Below, piece after piece: positions 27,138-35,333 of a stretch of 64,000 bases of DNA; the stretch's first letter is position 1; each line of letters begins with the position of its first letter. The notes beneath the pieces are model-generated. The model was not told the origin of the DNA. It saw nothing but the letters and a program-made list of their open reading frames with translations, and did no database searches. The stretch is from Mycobacterium paragordonae (GTDB lineage Bacteria > Actinomycetota > Actinomycetes > Mycobacteriales > Mycobacteriaceae), in contig NZ_CP025547.1 in the NCBI RefSeq assembly GCF_003614435.1, positions 241,731 through 305,730 on the forward strand, read 5' to 3'. The position numbers and the translations under genes were made by a program.

Positions 27138-27195
27138 TGTCAACGGCAACTGAAAACTGATCAGTTGTCGGCAATTGAAAATTGACCAGCTGGGG

Positions 27196-27996
27196 TCATT
27201 GGTCGTCGGCCGTGACGGTGGGGACGCGGCCGAGGTCTCGGTCTTTGATGCGGTAGCTGTCTCCTTTGAGTGCGATGACTTCGGCGTGGTGGACGAGGCG
27301 GTCGATCATGGCGGCTGCGACGACGTCGTCGCCGAATACTTCGCCCCACCGTCCGAACGGTTTGTTCGATGTGACTATGAGGCTGGCCCGCTCGTATCGG
27401 GAGGACACCAATTGGAAGAACAGGTTGGCGGCTTCGGGTTCGAACGGTATGTAGCCCACTTCGTCGACGACGAGCAGCGGATAGCGGGCGAGGCGGACGA
27501 GTTCGGCTTGCAGGGTTCCGCTGTGGTGGGCGGCGGCGAGCCGATCGACCCATTGCGACGCGGTGGCGAACATGACTCGGTGGCCGGCTTGGCAAGCGCG
27601 GATCGCGATGCCGGTCGCCAGGTGGGTTTTCCCGGTTCCTGGTGGTCCGAGGAACACCACGTTGTCTTTGGCGGTGACGAAGTCCAGCGTGCCCAGGTGG
27701 GCGATGACGTCGCGTTTGAGGCCGCGGGCGTGCTCGAAGTCGAACTCCTCCAACGATTTCCGTGATGGGAAGCGGGCGGCCCGGATGCGTCCTTCACCGC
27801 CGTGGGATTCTCGGGCGGACACCTCACGCTGCAGACATGCTGCCAGGAACTCTTCGTAGGTCCAGGTTTCGGTGCGGGCCCGTTCGGCGAGCCGCTCGAC
27901 GGCCTCACGCAAGGTCGGGGCCTTCAAGGCCCGGGTCAGATACGCCAGTTCCGCGGTCACGTCGCGGCTGCCGGTGGTGGTCTTGGCTGCCATCAC
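27196..27996 (-). CDS. istB: IstB-type AAA+ ATPase of IS21
   Basis: This is a 266-residue helper ATPase that assists IstA in target capture. Walker A is FLGPPGTGKTHLA, Walker B is LLVVDEVGYIPFE, and the sensor region is LIVTSNKPFGRWGEVFGDD. The N-terminal IS21 domain (TRALKAPTLREAVERLAERA) is present. The start overlaps the istA stop (GTGA), so translation is coupled. Confidence 0.95.
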   Translation of the reverse strand: MMAAKTTTGSRDVTAELAYLTRALKAPTLREAVERLAERARTETWTYEEFLAACLQREVSARESHGGEGRIRAARFPSRKSLEEFDFEHARGLKRDVIAHLGTLDFVTAKDNVVFLGPPGTGKTHLATGIAIRACQAGHRVMFATASQWVDRLAAAHHSGTLQAELVRLARYPLLVVDEVGYIPFEPEAANLFFQLVSSRYERASLIVTSNKPFGRWGEVFGDDVVAAAMIDRLVHHAEVIALKGDSYRIKDRDLGRVPTVTADDQ

Positions 27997-29228
27997 GCCA
28001 CCGGTCCGTCAAGACCCAACAAGGTGTCGTAGTCGCTCAGGAGGCGTTGTTCTACCTCAACGTGCGATGGCGGCCCGATGACGTCAAAGTGCTTGCGCCG
28101 CAGCAGTTTGGCGGCCTGCACGTGGTCGGGATCGCTGACCGTCTGGTGTTTGGCCCAGATCCGGGCGTGGTCGGCGACCAGGGCGCCACCACACCACACT
28201 CGAACCCGGCCCAGGTCCGCGGTGATCTCGATGCGGCGACCGACCGCGACCGGGTGCACTGAGTAGTCGTTGCCGTCGCAGCGCACGTAATGATCCCGCG
28301 GCAACCGGGTCGAGGTCCGCCACCCAACCACTGGCCCGACTGGCGGCAGGGCCAGCATCGCCGCCTTGTCGGCCTCGATCCGGTCGGCGGGACGGCACCC
28401 CAGTACGCGGTGCTGGCGGTGATTGGCCCGCACCAGCCAGTCCTGCAGCTGGGTGTTGAAATCCGCCGGTGAGCCGAACGCCCGACCCGGCAAGAAGGCC
28501 CGCTCGAGGAAGTCGTGGAAGCGTTCGACCACACCCTTGGCTTCGGGGTCGCCAGGTTTGCAGATCAGCACCTTGGTGGCCAGGGTGCCGCGGAAAGCGT
28601 GGCACTGCCCGGTGAGTTCGGGTTGGCGGGCCCGCCAACGCCCGACCGCGCCTTCACCGTCCCATACCAACACCCGCGGGACGGCGCCCAACATCGAAAG
28701 ATGCTGCCACCAGCCGGCATAGAGGTCTTCAGCGGTGCGGGTCGGGATTAACAACGCCGATGCCCAACGCGAATATCCGCACACCATCGTCAGCACCGGC
28801 AACTGTGTGGCGGTGCGGACCTGGCCGTATCCGACCGGCACCTCCACGTCGGGGAACCAGAAGTCGCACTGCGCAATTTCCCCAGCGACATAAGTCGTGC
28901 GTGACGCCGGATCCGGCGGCAGATAAAACGGTCGCAGCTCCCGCACTCGCTCACTAAGAGTGCGGATCGAATACGACCATCCGATCCGCTCGGCGATCAC
29001 AGTGGCCGGCATCCGCGGATAAGCCGCCAACAACTCTCGAATCTTCGGCTCGGCCGCGTCCGCCACCGACCCCACCGGAGCACGCCGATACTTCGGCGGG
29101 CCATCGGAAACCAACGCCGACTTCACCGTGTTCCGCGAAATCCCCAACACCCGCGCAACCTCCGAAATCGGCAACTGCTCCGACCGGCACAACCGCCGGA
29201 TCTCTGCCCAGTCCTCCACGCTCAACAC
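27993..29228 (-). CDS. istA: IstA transposase of IS21
   Basis: This is a 411-residue DDE transposase from the chosen GTG at 29228, which follows AAGGAGGA by six bases; an in-frame ATG at 29276 lies inside the terminal repeat. The N-terminal HTH is ISEVARVLGISRNTVKSAL. The catalytic core includes CDFWFPDVEVPVGYG, VLVWDGEGAVG and the Glu in PEAKGVVERFHDFLERAF. A C-terminal beta-barrel region follows (HYVRCDGNDYSVHP). It is intact and probably active. Confidence 0.93.
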   Translation of the reverse strand: MLSVEDWAEIRRLCRSEQLPISEVARVLGISRNTVKSALVSDGPPKYRRAPVGSVADAAEPKIRELLAAYPRMPATVIAERIGWSYSIRTLSERVRELRPFYLPPDPASRTTYVAGEIAQCDFWFPDVEVPVGYGQVRTATQLPVLTMVCGYSRWASALLIPTRTAEDLYAGWWQHLSMLGAVPRVLVWDGEGAVGRWRARQPELTGQCHAFRGTLATKVLICKPGDPEAKGVVERFHDFLERAFLPGRAFGSPADFNTQLQDWLVRANHRQHRVLGCRPADRIEADKAAMLALPPVGPVVGWRTSTRLPRDHYVRCDGNDYSVHPVAVGRRIEITADLGRVRVWCGGALVADHARIWAKHQTVSDPDHVQAAKLLRRKHFDVIGPPSHVEVEQRLLSDYDTLLGLDGPVA

Positions 29229-29322
29229 TCGCTTCCTCCTTGGCCCATAGCCAAGGCTCTCCAGGAAGCTGGTCAATTTTCAGTTGCCGCGCAGTGGTCA
29301 GTATTCAGTTGCCGTCGACACC

Positions 29323-29592
29323 ACTTCGATCTTGCGCGAACACGCCGCCCGTGGCAGCAGACTGATCTACTTCGCGGCGGCTCTGCTGGCGGTCGCGATC
29401 GGGCTCGTCGTGCTGCGCCTGAGGGAACACCGAACCGAAAAGCCCCGGGTGATCATCCATCTCACGGTGGGGATAATAGTTCTCGTCGTCGGGATCTCGT
29501 CGACGATCCAGGTCTACCGCGTGGCTGATATTGGCGGACATTCCGTCTGGGACGAGGAGTTAGAGCGAATGCAACAGTCTCGCGGAACTTAG
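29323..29592 (+). pseudogene. 3' half of the DUF2231-like gene split by IS21
   Basis: It continues exactly in frame from the 5' half at 26913: removing the element and one CCACT copy gives NPT-SILREHAARGSRLIYF. It contains two more membrane helices (LIYFAAALLAVAIGLVVLRL and VIIHLTVGIIVLVVGISSTI) and ends in ELERMQQSRGT. The reconstructed protein would be about 164 residues with four helices. The lack of other damage shows the insertion is recent. Confidence 0.78.
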
Positions 29593-30186
29593 CAGGCGGC
29601 TGAATCCTCTGGGAAACAGCGGCTTCCGGGTGCCGCAAATAACGCTTGGCGGACTTTGGGGTCATCTGACAGGTGCAGGCCGGCCTGCTGCCGTGGCGCG
29701 ACGATCGCCAGCGTGACGTAAAGAACTGGACTGCCTGGGGATCAAGTAATCATCTCCAATCCGGTCCCGCGGCTCGCGGACCCAGCGGCATAACGCTGTT
29801 GGTGCTGGTGGGCGACCAGTCCTCGAATGTTTCGAAAACAGCCCAGGCGCGACCCACCCGAAACGACCGACTCGCGGCAACCTCACGGTGCTGCAGGCCC
29901 GGTTAACCCCTGCAAGGACATTCAACCTGCCTATCGCTGGCCACAATGCAACGGCAGCTCGGTGATCGTGAAGTTCGCGTTCCGTGGCTTGGCCATTACC
30001 GGTTTGGGGCGGCGGGCGTGAGGATCTATCTTCGCGACTGCCCTAACGATTGGCCAATAGCTGATTCAGGACTTTGTGCACTAGACCAGCCGTAGAGCCG
30101 ACACGAGGCTGAAAACGTTGCTGCAGACGGAATTCCGCCGCGTAGGCCATGCGCAACCGACGTGTCCCGACTCGCTGAAGGAGGCC
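29593..30186. other. non-coding stretch
   Basis: About 590 bp between the split membrane gene and the truncated carbonic anhydrase gene. Short frames exist but none has a signal peptide, domain motif or ribosome site that I trust. No IS ends were found. Confidence 0.4.
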
Positions 30187-30414
30187 ATGATGGCCACATT
30201 GAAGGACGAATTGACCGCCAAGGTCGTGGAATATGAGCATTGGGCCAAGCGCCGTCGCTTCGGCCGTTTGACCCCCATCGAATTCGAAGCAATCATGACC
30301 ACACCGCGGTTCTACCCGATACCATCAGGCCACACCACAATCAGCCCTCAAGGCCGCCGTAACTTCGGGCTAAGTGCGAGCCGCCCTGGTTGTCGAGCGG
30401 CCCTACGCAAGTAA
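30187..30414 (+). pseudogene. Truncated copy of the carbonic anhydrase N-terminus joined to a transposase tail
   Basis: The first 26 residues (MATLKDELTAKVVEYEHWAK, RRRFGR) are almost identical to the start of the intact carbonic anhydrase at 49076. Directly after RFGR the frame becomes LTPIEFEAIMTTP, a sequence typical of the last residues of IS3-type integrases, followed by non-protein-like sequence. AAGGAGG upstream still marks the original start. The simplest view is an insertion followed by deletion of both the element and the rest of the gene. Confidence 0.65.
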
Positions 30415-30543
30415 CGGGCGGGCCTAAAGGTGACCGGCGGGACCTCAGCCACCTCCGGCGCATACGAGGGCCGGTTAACCGATCGCGGGTTTCGCAACTG
30501 GCCCAACTCCGGGTCAAGTCCAGGGACGTGGTGTACGACGTCG

Positions 30544-31860
30544 TCGTGTGATTCTTCGTCTTGATGGTTTCAGGCGGTCAGTGCCGCGGGGGTGTCCTCC
30601 TGTTCGGTCGGGGTGTCGTTGACGGTGCGTGATTTGCTCAGGACGTCAAGGCCGAGGTAGCGCCGGGATTCGGCCCATTCGTCGTGTTGTTCGGCCAGCA
30701 CGGCTCCGACGAGGCGGATCAGGGCGTTGCGGTCAGGGAAGATGCCGACGACGTCGGTGCGCCGGCGGATCTCCTTGTTGAGCCGCTCCTGGGGGTTGTT
30801 CGACCAGATCTGGCGCCAGATCTGTTTGGGGAACGCGGTGAACGCTAGTAGTTCGGCTCGGGCTGCCTCTAAGTGTTCAGCCGTTTTAGGTAGCTTGTCC
30901 TCCAACGCGTCGATGATGCGGTCATATTGTGCAGCAACGGATTCGGCATCTGGTTGATCGAATACCGAATGCAGCAGGGTCTTGACCCACGGCCACGACG
31001 CCTTCGGTGTGACAGCCATCAGATTCGTCGTGTAGTGCGTTCTGCAGCGTTGCCATGCCGCACCGGGCAGCGTGGCGCCGATGGCATTGACGAGCCCGGC
31101 GTGGGCATCGGAGGTGACCAGTCGGACACCGGATAGGCCGCGAGCGGTCAGCGACCGCAGGAATGTCAACCACCCGGCGCCGTCCTCGGCGGTGGTGACG
31201 TCGATGCCCAGGATCTCCCGATACCCATCGGCGTTCACTGCGACGGCGATCAGGGCATGCACGTTGACCACCCGCCCGCCCTCGCGCACCTTGAGGACCA
31301 GGGCATCAGCAGCCATGAACGTGTAGGGGCCGGCATCCAACGGCCGGGTACGAAACGCCTCGACCGCGGCGTCAAGTTCTTTGGCCATCACGCTGACTTG
31401 GGACTTAGACAAGCTGGTGATGCCCAGAGTTTCAACGAGTTTGTCCATCCGCCGCGTCGAGACGCCCAACAAGTAGCAGGTGGCCACCACCGTGGTCAGG
31501 GCCCGCTCAGCACGTTTGCGCCGTTCGAGCAGCCAGTCCGGGAAGTACGAGCCTTGGCGCAGCTTGGGAATCGCCAGCTCCAATGTGCCGGCGCGGGTAT
31601 CGAACTGGCGGTGCCGATAGCCGTTGCGCTGATTGACACGCTCGCTGCTGCGCTGGCCATAGTCGGCACCGCACACCGCATCGGCTTCAGCCCCCATCAG
31701 GGCATGGATGAAGGTGGCCAACAACTCGCGCAGCACGTCGGGGTGGCAGGTAGTGAGTCGTTCGGCCAACACGGCCGGCAGGTCGATATCGTGGGCAGTG
31801 GTCATCGCGTCGATTCCTTTGCTCGAGTGACTTTGGACGGTCTCTCGAAGAATCACGCGA
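30544..31860 (-). mobile_element. IS256-family (IS1081-like) element
   Basis: This is a 1317-bp element bounded by 15-bp inverted repeats, TCGTGTGATTCTTCG at 30544 and its complement CGAAGAATCACGCGA ending at 31860 (14 of 15 match). The single intact transposase gene fills it. No 8-9 bp target duplication is visible at the flanks, so a later deletion or recombination may have removed one side. Confidence 0.85.
30570..31805 (-). CDS. IS256/mutator-type transposase, IS1081-like
   Basis: This is a 411-residue transposase that is closely similar along its length to IS1081 transposase: ALMGAEADAVCGADYGQR, RQGSYFPDWLLERRKRAERA, CYLLGVSTRRMDKLVETLG. The DDE triad is placed in MAADALVLKVREGG, LVTSDAHAGL and NNPQERLNKE. 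The ATG at 31805 corresponds to the IS1081 start; the frame extends 23 codons further into the terminal repeat. It is intact. Confidence 0.95.
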   Translation of the reverse strand: MTTAHDIDLPAVLAERLTTCHPDVLRELLATFIHALMGAEADAVCGADYGQRSSERVNQRNGYRHRQFDTRAGTLELAIPKLRQGSYFPDWLLERRKRAERALTTVVATCYLLGVSTRRMDKLVETLGITSLSKSQVSVMAKELDAAVEAFRTRPLDAGPYTFMAADALVLKVREGGRVVNVHALIAVAVNADGYREILGIDVTTAEDGAGWLTFLRSLTARGLSGVRLVTSDAHAGLVNAIGATLPGAAWQRCRTHYTTNLMAVTPKASWPWVKTLLHSVFDQPDAESVAAQYDRIIDALEDKLPKTAEHLEAARAELLAFTAFPKQIWRQIWSNNPQERLNKEIRRRTDVVGIFPDRNALIRLVGAVLAEQHDEWAESRRYLGLDVLSKSRTVNDTPTEQEDTPAALTA

Positions 31861-31879
31861 TGACCTTCATTCATTCGGC

Positions 31880-32149
31880 TACGACACGCCGGACATCCCG
31901 ATCAGGCCCGGCTCGTACACCACCCTGCTGGACGCAACCCAACTCCGCCCGCCGGATACGATTCCAATGCACCCGCAAACAGCGGGCCGCAACCCAGACT
32001 TCATGCTGATGCCCGGTCAAAGCTGGAGGGCCGATTTACACTGCGGCTGTACGGTTTTCGACGCCAACGGTGCTGGCCAACCGGTAGAACACAGCCAGGC
32101 TGATGTACTGCGCCTACGCCTCGAACTGCGGTGCGAACACGCCCGCTGA
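31880..32149 (+). pseudogene. C-terminal fragment of an unidentified secreted-type protein
   Basis: Starting just past the IS1081-like element, one frame reads GYDTPDIPIRPGSYTTLLDA, then GRNPDFMLMPGQSWRADLHC, GCTVFDANGAGQPV and a stop after LELRCEHAR. It looks like the end of a beta-rich exported protein. No start is present, so the element probably removed its 5' part. I cannot name the family. Confidence 0.4.
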
Positions 32150-32235
32150 CTGGTTCGTGGCCGTGCGGCCGGGTTCGTCCGGGTCGCCTCGTTCGAGATT
32201 CATAAGGTTGTCGTTGCGCACCGCCGAGCACGCAC

Positions 32236-34566
32236 TCACAGCGTCCGCTCACGCACCACCTTGGCCACATCCATTCGCCTGATCACGCGAAACGTCGGGA
32301 TCAGGGTCAAAAGTGAGGCGATCGAAACTCCGGCGGCGACAAGGAGCGGAGTCGTGGTGTGCATCATCAGGTGCCATCGATAGCCCTGCGTCACATAGTT
32401 GGACAGGAACCACTCGGCGAGCCACGCCCCGGCGATCAGACCGACAGGCAGACCGATCGCAACCAGCGTCATATTCTCCACGGCCACCAGTCGGCCGAGT
32501 AGCCGGGCATCCATTCCGGCGGCCTGCAATGTACTGAGCTCACCGGTGCGTTCGCTGACGTTGGCAGACATGGCGTTATAGAGCAGCGCCGCGGACATCA
32601 CACCGGCAGATAGCAAGGTCAGCGCAACCAGCACGTTGTACAAGGCGAATGACTTTCGGATGGTGGCGGAGACGGATTCGGTGGACACGTAGGCGATCAC
32701 ACCGCGCAACCTCGTCGCATCCTGACGATTGAGTTCCTGGTTGGCCCCAGGTGCCAGCTTGAGCAACACTCCCGATGGCGCCAAGGCGGGCACTTGGTCC
32801 GACCCGATATAGACCACCGGGCTCATCGGCTCGTCGACGAAGCCGACGACGGGTAGGTCAAGACGAATTCGATTCTGAGCGTTGCTGATTGTGATCTTGT
32901 CCCCCACTGCGACGCGGAGAACGGCCCCCAAGCCCGCTCCCAGCAACACACCGTCGGCTGGGAGGCTACGGCTGGATCGGCCGGAGGTGAAGCGGTGCAT
33001 CCGGGTCGCCCGCGGCAACGCGATCAGCAAGGTGTCGTAGTGGTTGTTGCGGCCCTGCACCGTGACATCCAGCCGCGTGAAAGGTTCTGCGGCAGCGATT
33101 TGAGGGTCGGTGCGTAAAGCGCCCGCGACGGCATCGGCAGCGCCCGCAGCAGTGATGAGTTGAGCGTCTTGTAGTTCGACCTCTCCGTATTGTCGATCAA
33201 TGACACCATTGACGGTGTCGCGCATCCCGGCGAACACCATTACCAGGCAGACCGAACTCACCACCCCGGCCACGGTCAGAATGGCGCGGCGACGGTTGCG
33301 AGCGATGCCGCGCAACGTCATTCGCCAGCGTGCAGGCATACGCCGCAGCGGCGGCAGCAGACGTTCTGCGACGGTTATGCCGCCGCGTACACCCGGCGGC
33401 GAGGTTCTCATCGCTTCGGCCGGGCTCATCCGGGATGCGGCGCGCGCTGGGGCCCACGCCGCTAGGGCTGACGCCGCAGCGGCGGCCACGGCCCCGATGA
33501 TCAGACTGCTGGGATACACCAACGTCGCCCGCTGCGGCAGTCCCAGCGCCTGGGTGTATTGGGCGGTGTACCAGCCACCGAGAACGTAGCCGCCGATCAT
33601 CCCTGCCGCGGCGCCCGCGACACCGACCGCTACGCCGTAAGTCAGATAGTGAGCAAGTATCGTTCGACCGGACAGTCCGTTGGCTGACAAGGTGCCGATC
33701 ACCGCTTGTTGCGCGGCGACTAGTCGCGACAGAAGCACATGCGTGCCGACCACCGCTGCCACCAGAAACACCCAGGGCAGCAGTCGTGCGAATTTGCGTA
33801 CCGATTCCATGCCGTCGCGCAAGAAACTGTAGGACGGCAGCGCGTCACGCGACGTGACTGACACTTCGTGTGACCGCGCCAATTCCGTTGCGGCCGTGAC
33901 CAATGCGTGCGCTTGGTCGCGATCCTGCGCATAGGCCAGCAGCTGATCTGTCGGCCGCGCCGCAAACTGCACCATATCGGGTGCCGGCACGAATACCACG
34001 CCGAAGTACTCCGGCGTGGTCACGGTTTCCGCCTGCGAGCGCGCCGACCACAAGTATTCCGTCGACACGGCAGATCCGGAAACGGACACCTGGTGCCAAC
34101 CGGAGGGTCCAAGCAGTTCGACGGTGCTCGCAGGGTGCAGTCCGTAATATGCGGCGAGATGCTCGTCCACCAGCACCGACCCACGTCCCGGTAGACCACC
34201 GGACCGTAGTGCCAACTTCGACACGGTGGGTTGAGCCGCGACGGGCACGCCGACTGCACGGCCGAACAGGGTACGGCCATTGATGCGGACACTGACGTCG
34301 GCCTGCTGGCGAAGGTCCAGACTCGGATGACCCGGAAGGTTGCGGGCAGCCGCGTAGAGCCCCGGCGCGGAGGGCCCGCTGATCACCACATCCGGCAGCA
34401 GTTGGGTGGCATAGACCCGGGCGAATGACTGCTGCAAGTTGGCGTAGGCGTCTGTGGCCCCGACGAACACCGCCACACCGATCCCCATCACCAACACTGC
34501 CGCGAGGAACTGCGAACGCTGCCCCCATAGATCCCGGCGCACCTTGCGGCGCAGGGCGCGGCTCAC
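32236..34566 (-). CDS. FtsX/MacB-type ABC transporter permease
   Basis: This is a 776-residue permease with two FtsX blocks. The first membrane helix is FLAAVLVMGIGVAVFVGATD. A large extracytoplasmic region follows, then three helices around residues 265-400, a second copy beginning RNRRRAILTVAGVVSSVCLV near residue 435, another soluble region, and three helices at the end. The final RRMDVAKVVRERTL is a classical FtsX-family end. It is the export partner of the ATPase at 34563, whose stop overlaps this GTG start (GTGA). Being the last gene of the NRPS operon, it most probably exports the peptide product. Confidence 0.92.
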   Translation of the reverse strand: MSRALRRKVRRDLWGQRSQFLAAVLVMGIGVAVFVGATDAYANLQQSFARVYATQLLPDVVISGPSAPGLYAAARNLPGHPSLDLRQQADVSVRINGRTLFGRAVGVPVAAQPTVSKLALRSGGLPGRGSVLVDEHLAAYYGLHPASTVELLGPSGWHQVSVSGSAVSTEYLWSARSQAETVTTPEYFGVVFVPAPDMVQFAARPTDQLLAYAQDRDQAHALVTAATELARSHEVSVTSRDALPSYSFLRDGMESVRKFARLLPWVFLVAAVVGTHVLLSRLVAAQQAVIGTLSANGLSGRTILAHYLTYGVAVGVAGAAAGMIGGYVLGGWYTAQYTQALGLPQRATLVYPSSLIIGAVAAAAASALAAWAPARAASRMSPAEAMRTSPPGVRGGITVAERLLPPLRRMPARWRMTLRGIARNRRRAILTVAGVVSSVCLVMVFAGMRDTVNGVIDRQYGEVELQDAQLITAAGAADAVAGALRTDPQIAAAEPFTRLDVTVQGRNNHYDTLLIALPRATRMHRFTSGRSSRSLPADGVLLGAGLGAVLRVAVGDKITISNAQNRIRLDLPVVGFVDEPMSPVVYIGSDQVPALAPSGVLLKLAPGANQELNRQDATRLRGVIAYVSTESVSATIRKSFALYNVLVALTLLSAGVMSAALLYNAMSANVSERTGELSTLQAAGMDARLLGRLVAVENMTLVAIGLPVGLIAGAWLAEWFLSNYVTQGYRWHLMMHTTTPLLVAAGVSIASLLTLIPTFRVIRRMDVAKVVRERTL

Positions 34567-35333
34567 CAGTCGAGGTCCTGCGGCGGCAACGGCACAGCGA
34601 CCCGCTCCTGAAGAGCGACCCTTCCTGAGCGCAACCACACCACCCGGTCGGCGATCTTGGCGATCGCGGAATTGTGCGTTACCAGAAGGACGGTGTGGCG
34701 GCCCTCCCGGGACAACTCCCTCAGCACCGCCAGGACCTGCCGGCCTGTGGCCAGGTCCAGACTGCCCGTGGGCTCGTCACACAGCAACAGGGGCGGCTCT
34801 TTGACGATGGCACGGGCAATCGCCACCCGTTGCTGCTGGCCGCCGGACATCTGATCGGGAAACCGGTCGGCGAGGTCGTCGACTGCGACTTTCACCAGCG
34901 CGTCGCGACTGCGCTGAGCACAATCCTCGCCGGCGAGTTCGGCAATGATCTCCACTTTTTCCTGCGCGGTCAGAGTCGCTACCAGGTTGAAGAACTGGAA
35001 CACAAAACCGACCTGGTCCCGTCGAAACGCCGTGCGCTCCCTGCTATTCAGCGAAGCGATGTCGTTGCCGGACACCAAAATTCTTCCGCCGCTGGGTGTT
35101 TCAATGCCGCCCACCAGATTGAGTAATGTCGTTTTGCCCGAACCGGACGGACCAAGCATTACGACGAACTCACCGGGCCAGATCTCGAGGTCGACGCCTT
35201 TGAGCGCGTCCACCGCGGTGGGGCCGGAGCCATAGGTTCGGCTCACCGCCTCCAGCCGTAACACAGGAGGCTCGGAGGCTACCGCAGCCTGACCCGTCTC
35301 GGAGTCGTCCGACGATGGTGAACGCTCGCTCAC
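34563..35333 (-). CDS. ABC transporter ATPase (LolD/MacB type)
   Basis: This is a 256-residue ATPase from a GTG at 35333 that overlaps the NRPS stop by four bases. Walker A is MLGPSGSGKTTLLNLVGG, the Q-loop sits in VGFVFQFFNLVATLTAQEKV, the signature is MSGGQQQRVAIARAI, Walker B is LLLCDEPTGSLD, and the H-loop is VLLVTHN. This composition is the MacB/LolD subgroup that pairs with FtsX-like permeases. Both overlaps tie NRPS, ATPase and permease into one transcript. Confidence 0.95.
   Translation of the reverse strand: MSERSPSSDDSETGQAAVASEPPVLRLEAVSRTYGSGPTAVDALKGVDLEIWPGEFVVMLGPSGSGKTTLLNLVGGIETPSGGRILVSGNDIASLNSRERTAFRRDQVGFVFQFFNLVATLTAQEKVEIIAELAGEDCAQRSRDALVKVAVDDLADRFPDQMSGGQQQRVAIARAIVKEPPLLLCDEPTGSLDLATGRQVLAVLRELSREGRHTVLLVTHNSAIAKIADRVVWLRSGRVALQERVAVPLPPQDLDW

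Larger units (their letters stand above)
27138..29320 (-). mobile_element. Complete IS21-family element
   Basis: This is a 2183-bp element. Its ends match as inverted repeats over about 55 bp, including TGTC-A/G-ACGGCAACTGAA at the tip and an inner AACTGAAAATTGACCAGCT-type repeat, the multiple-repeat end typical of IS21. It is flanked by a 5-bp target duplication CCACT (27133-27137 and 29321-29325). It contains istA and istB with a 4-nt overlap. Both genes look intact. Confidence 0.93.
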
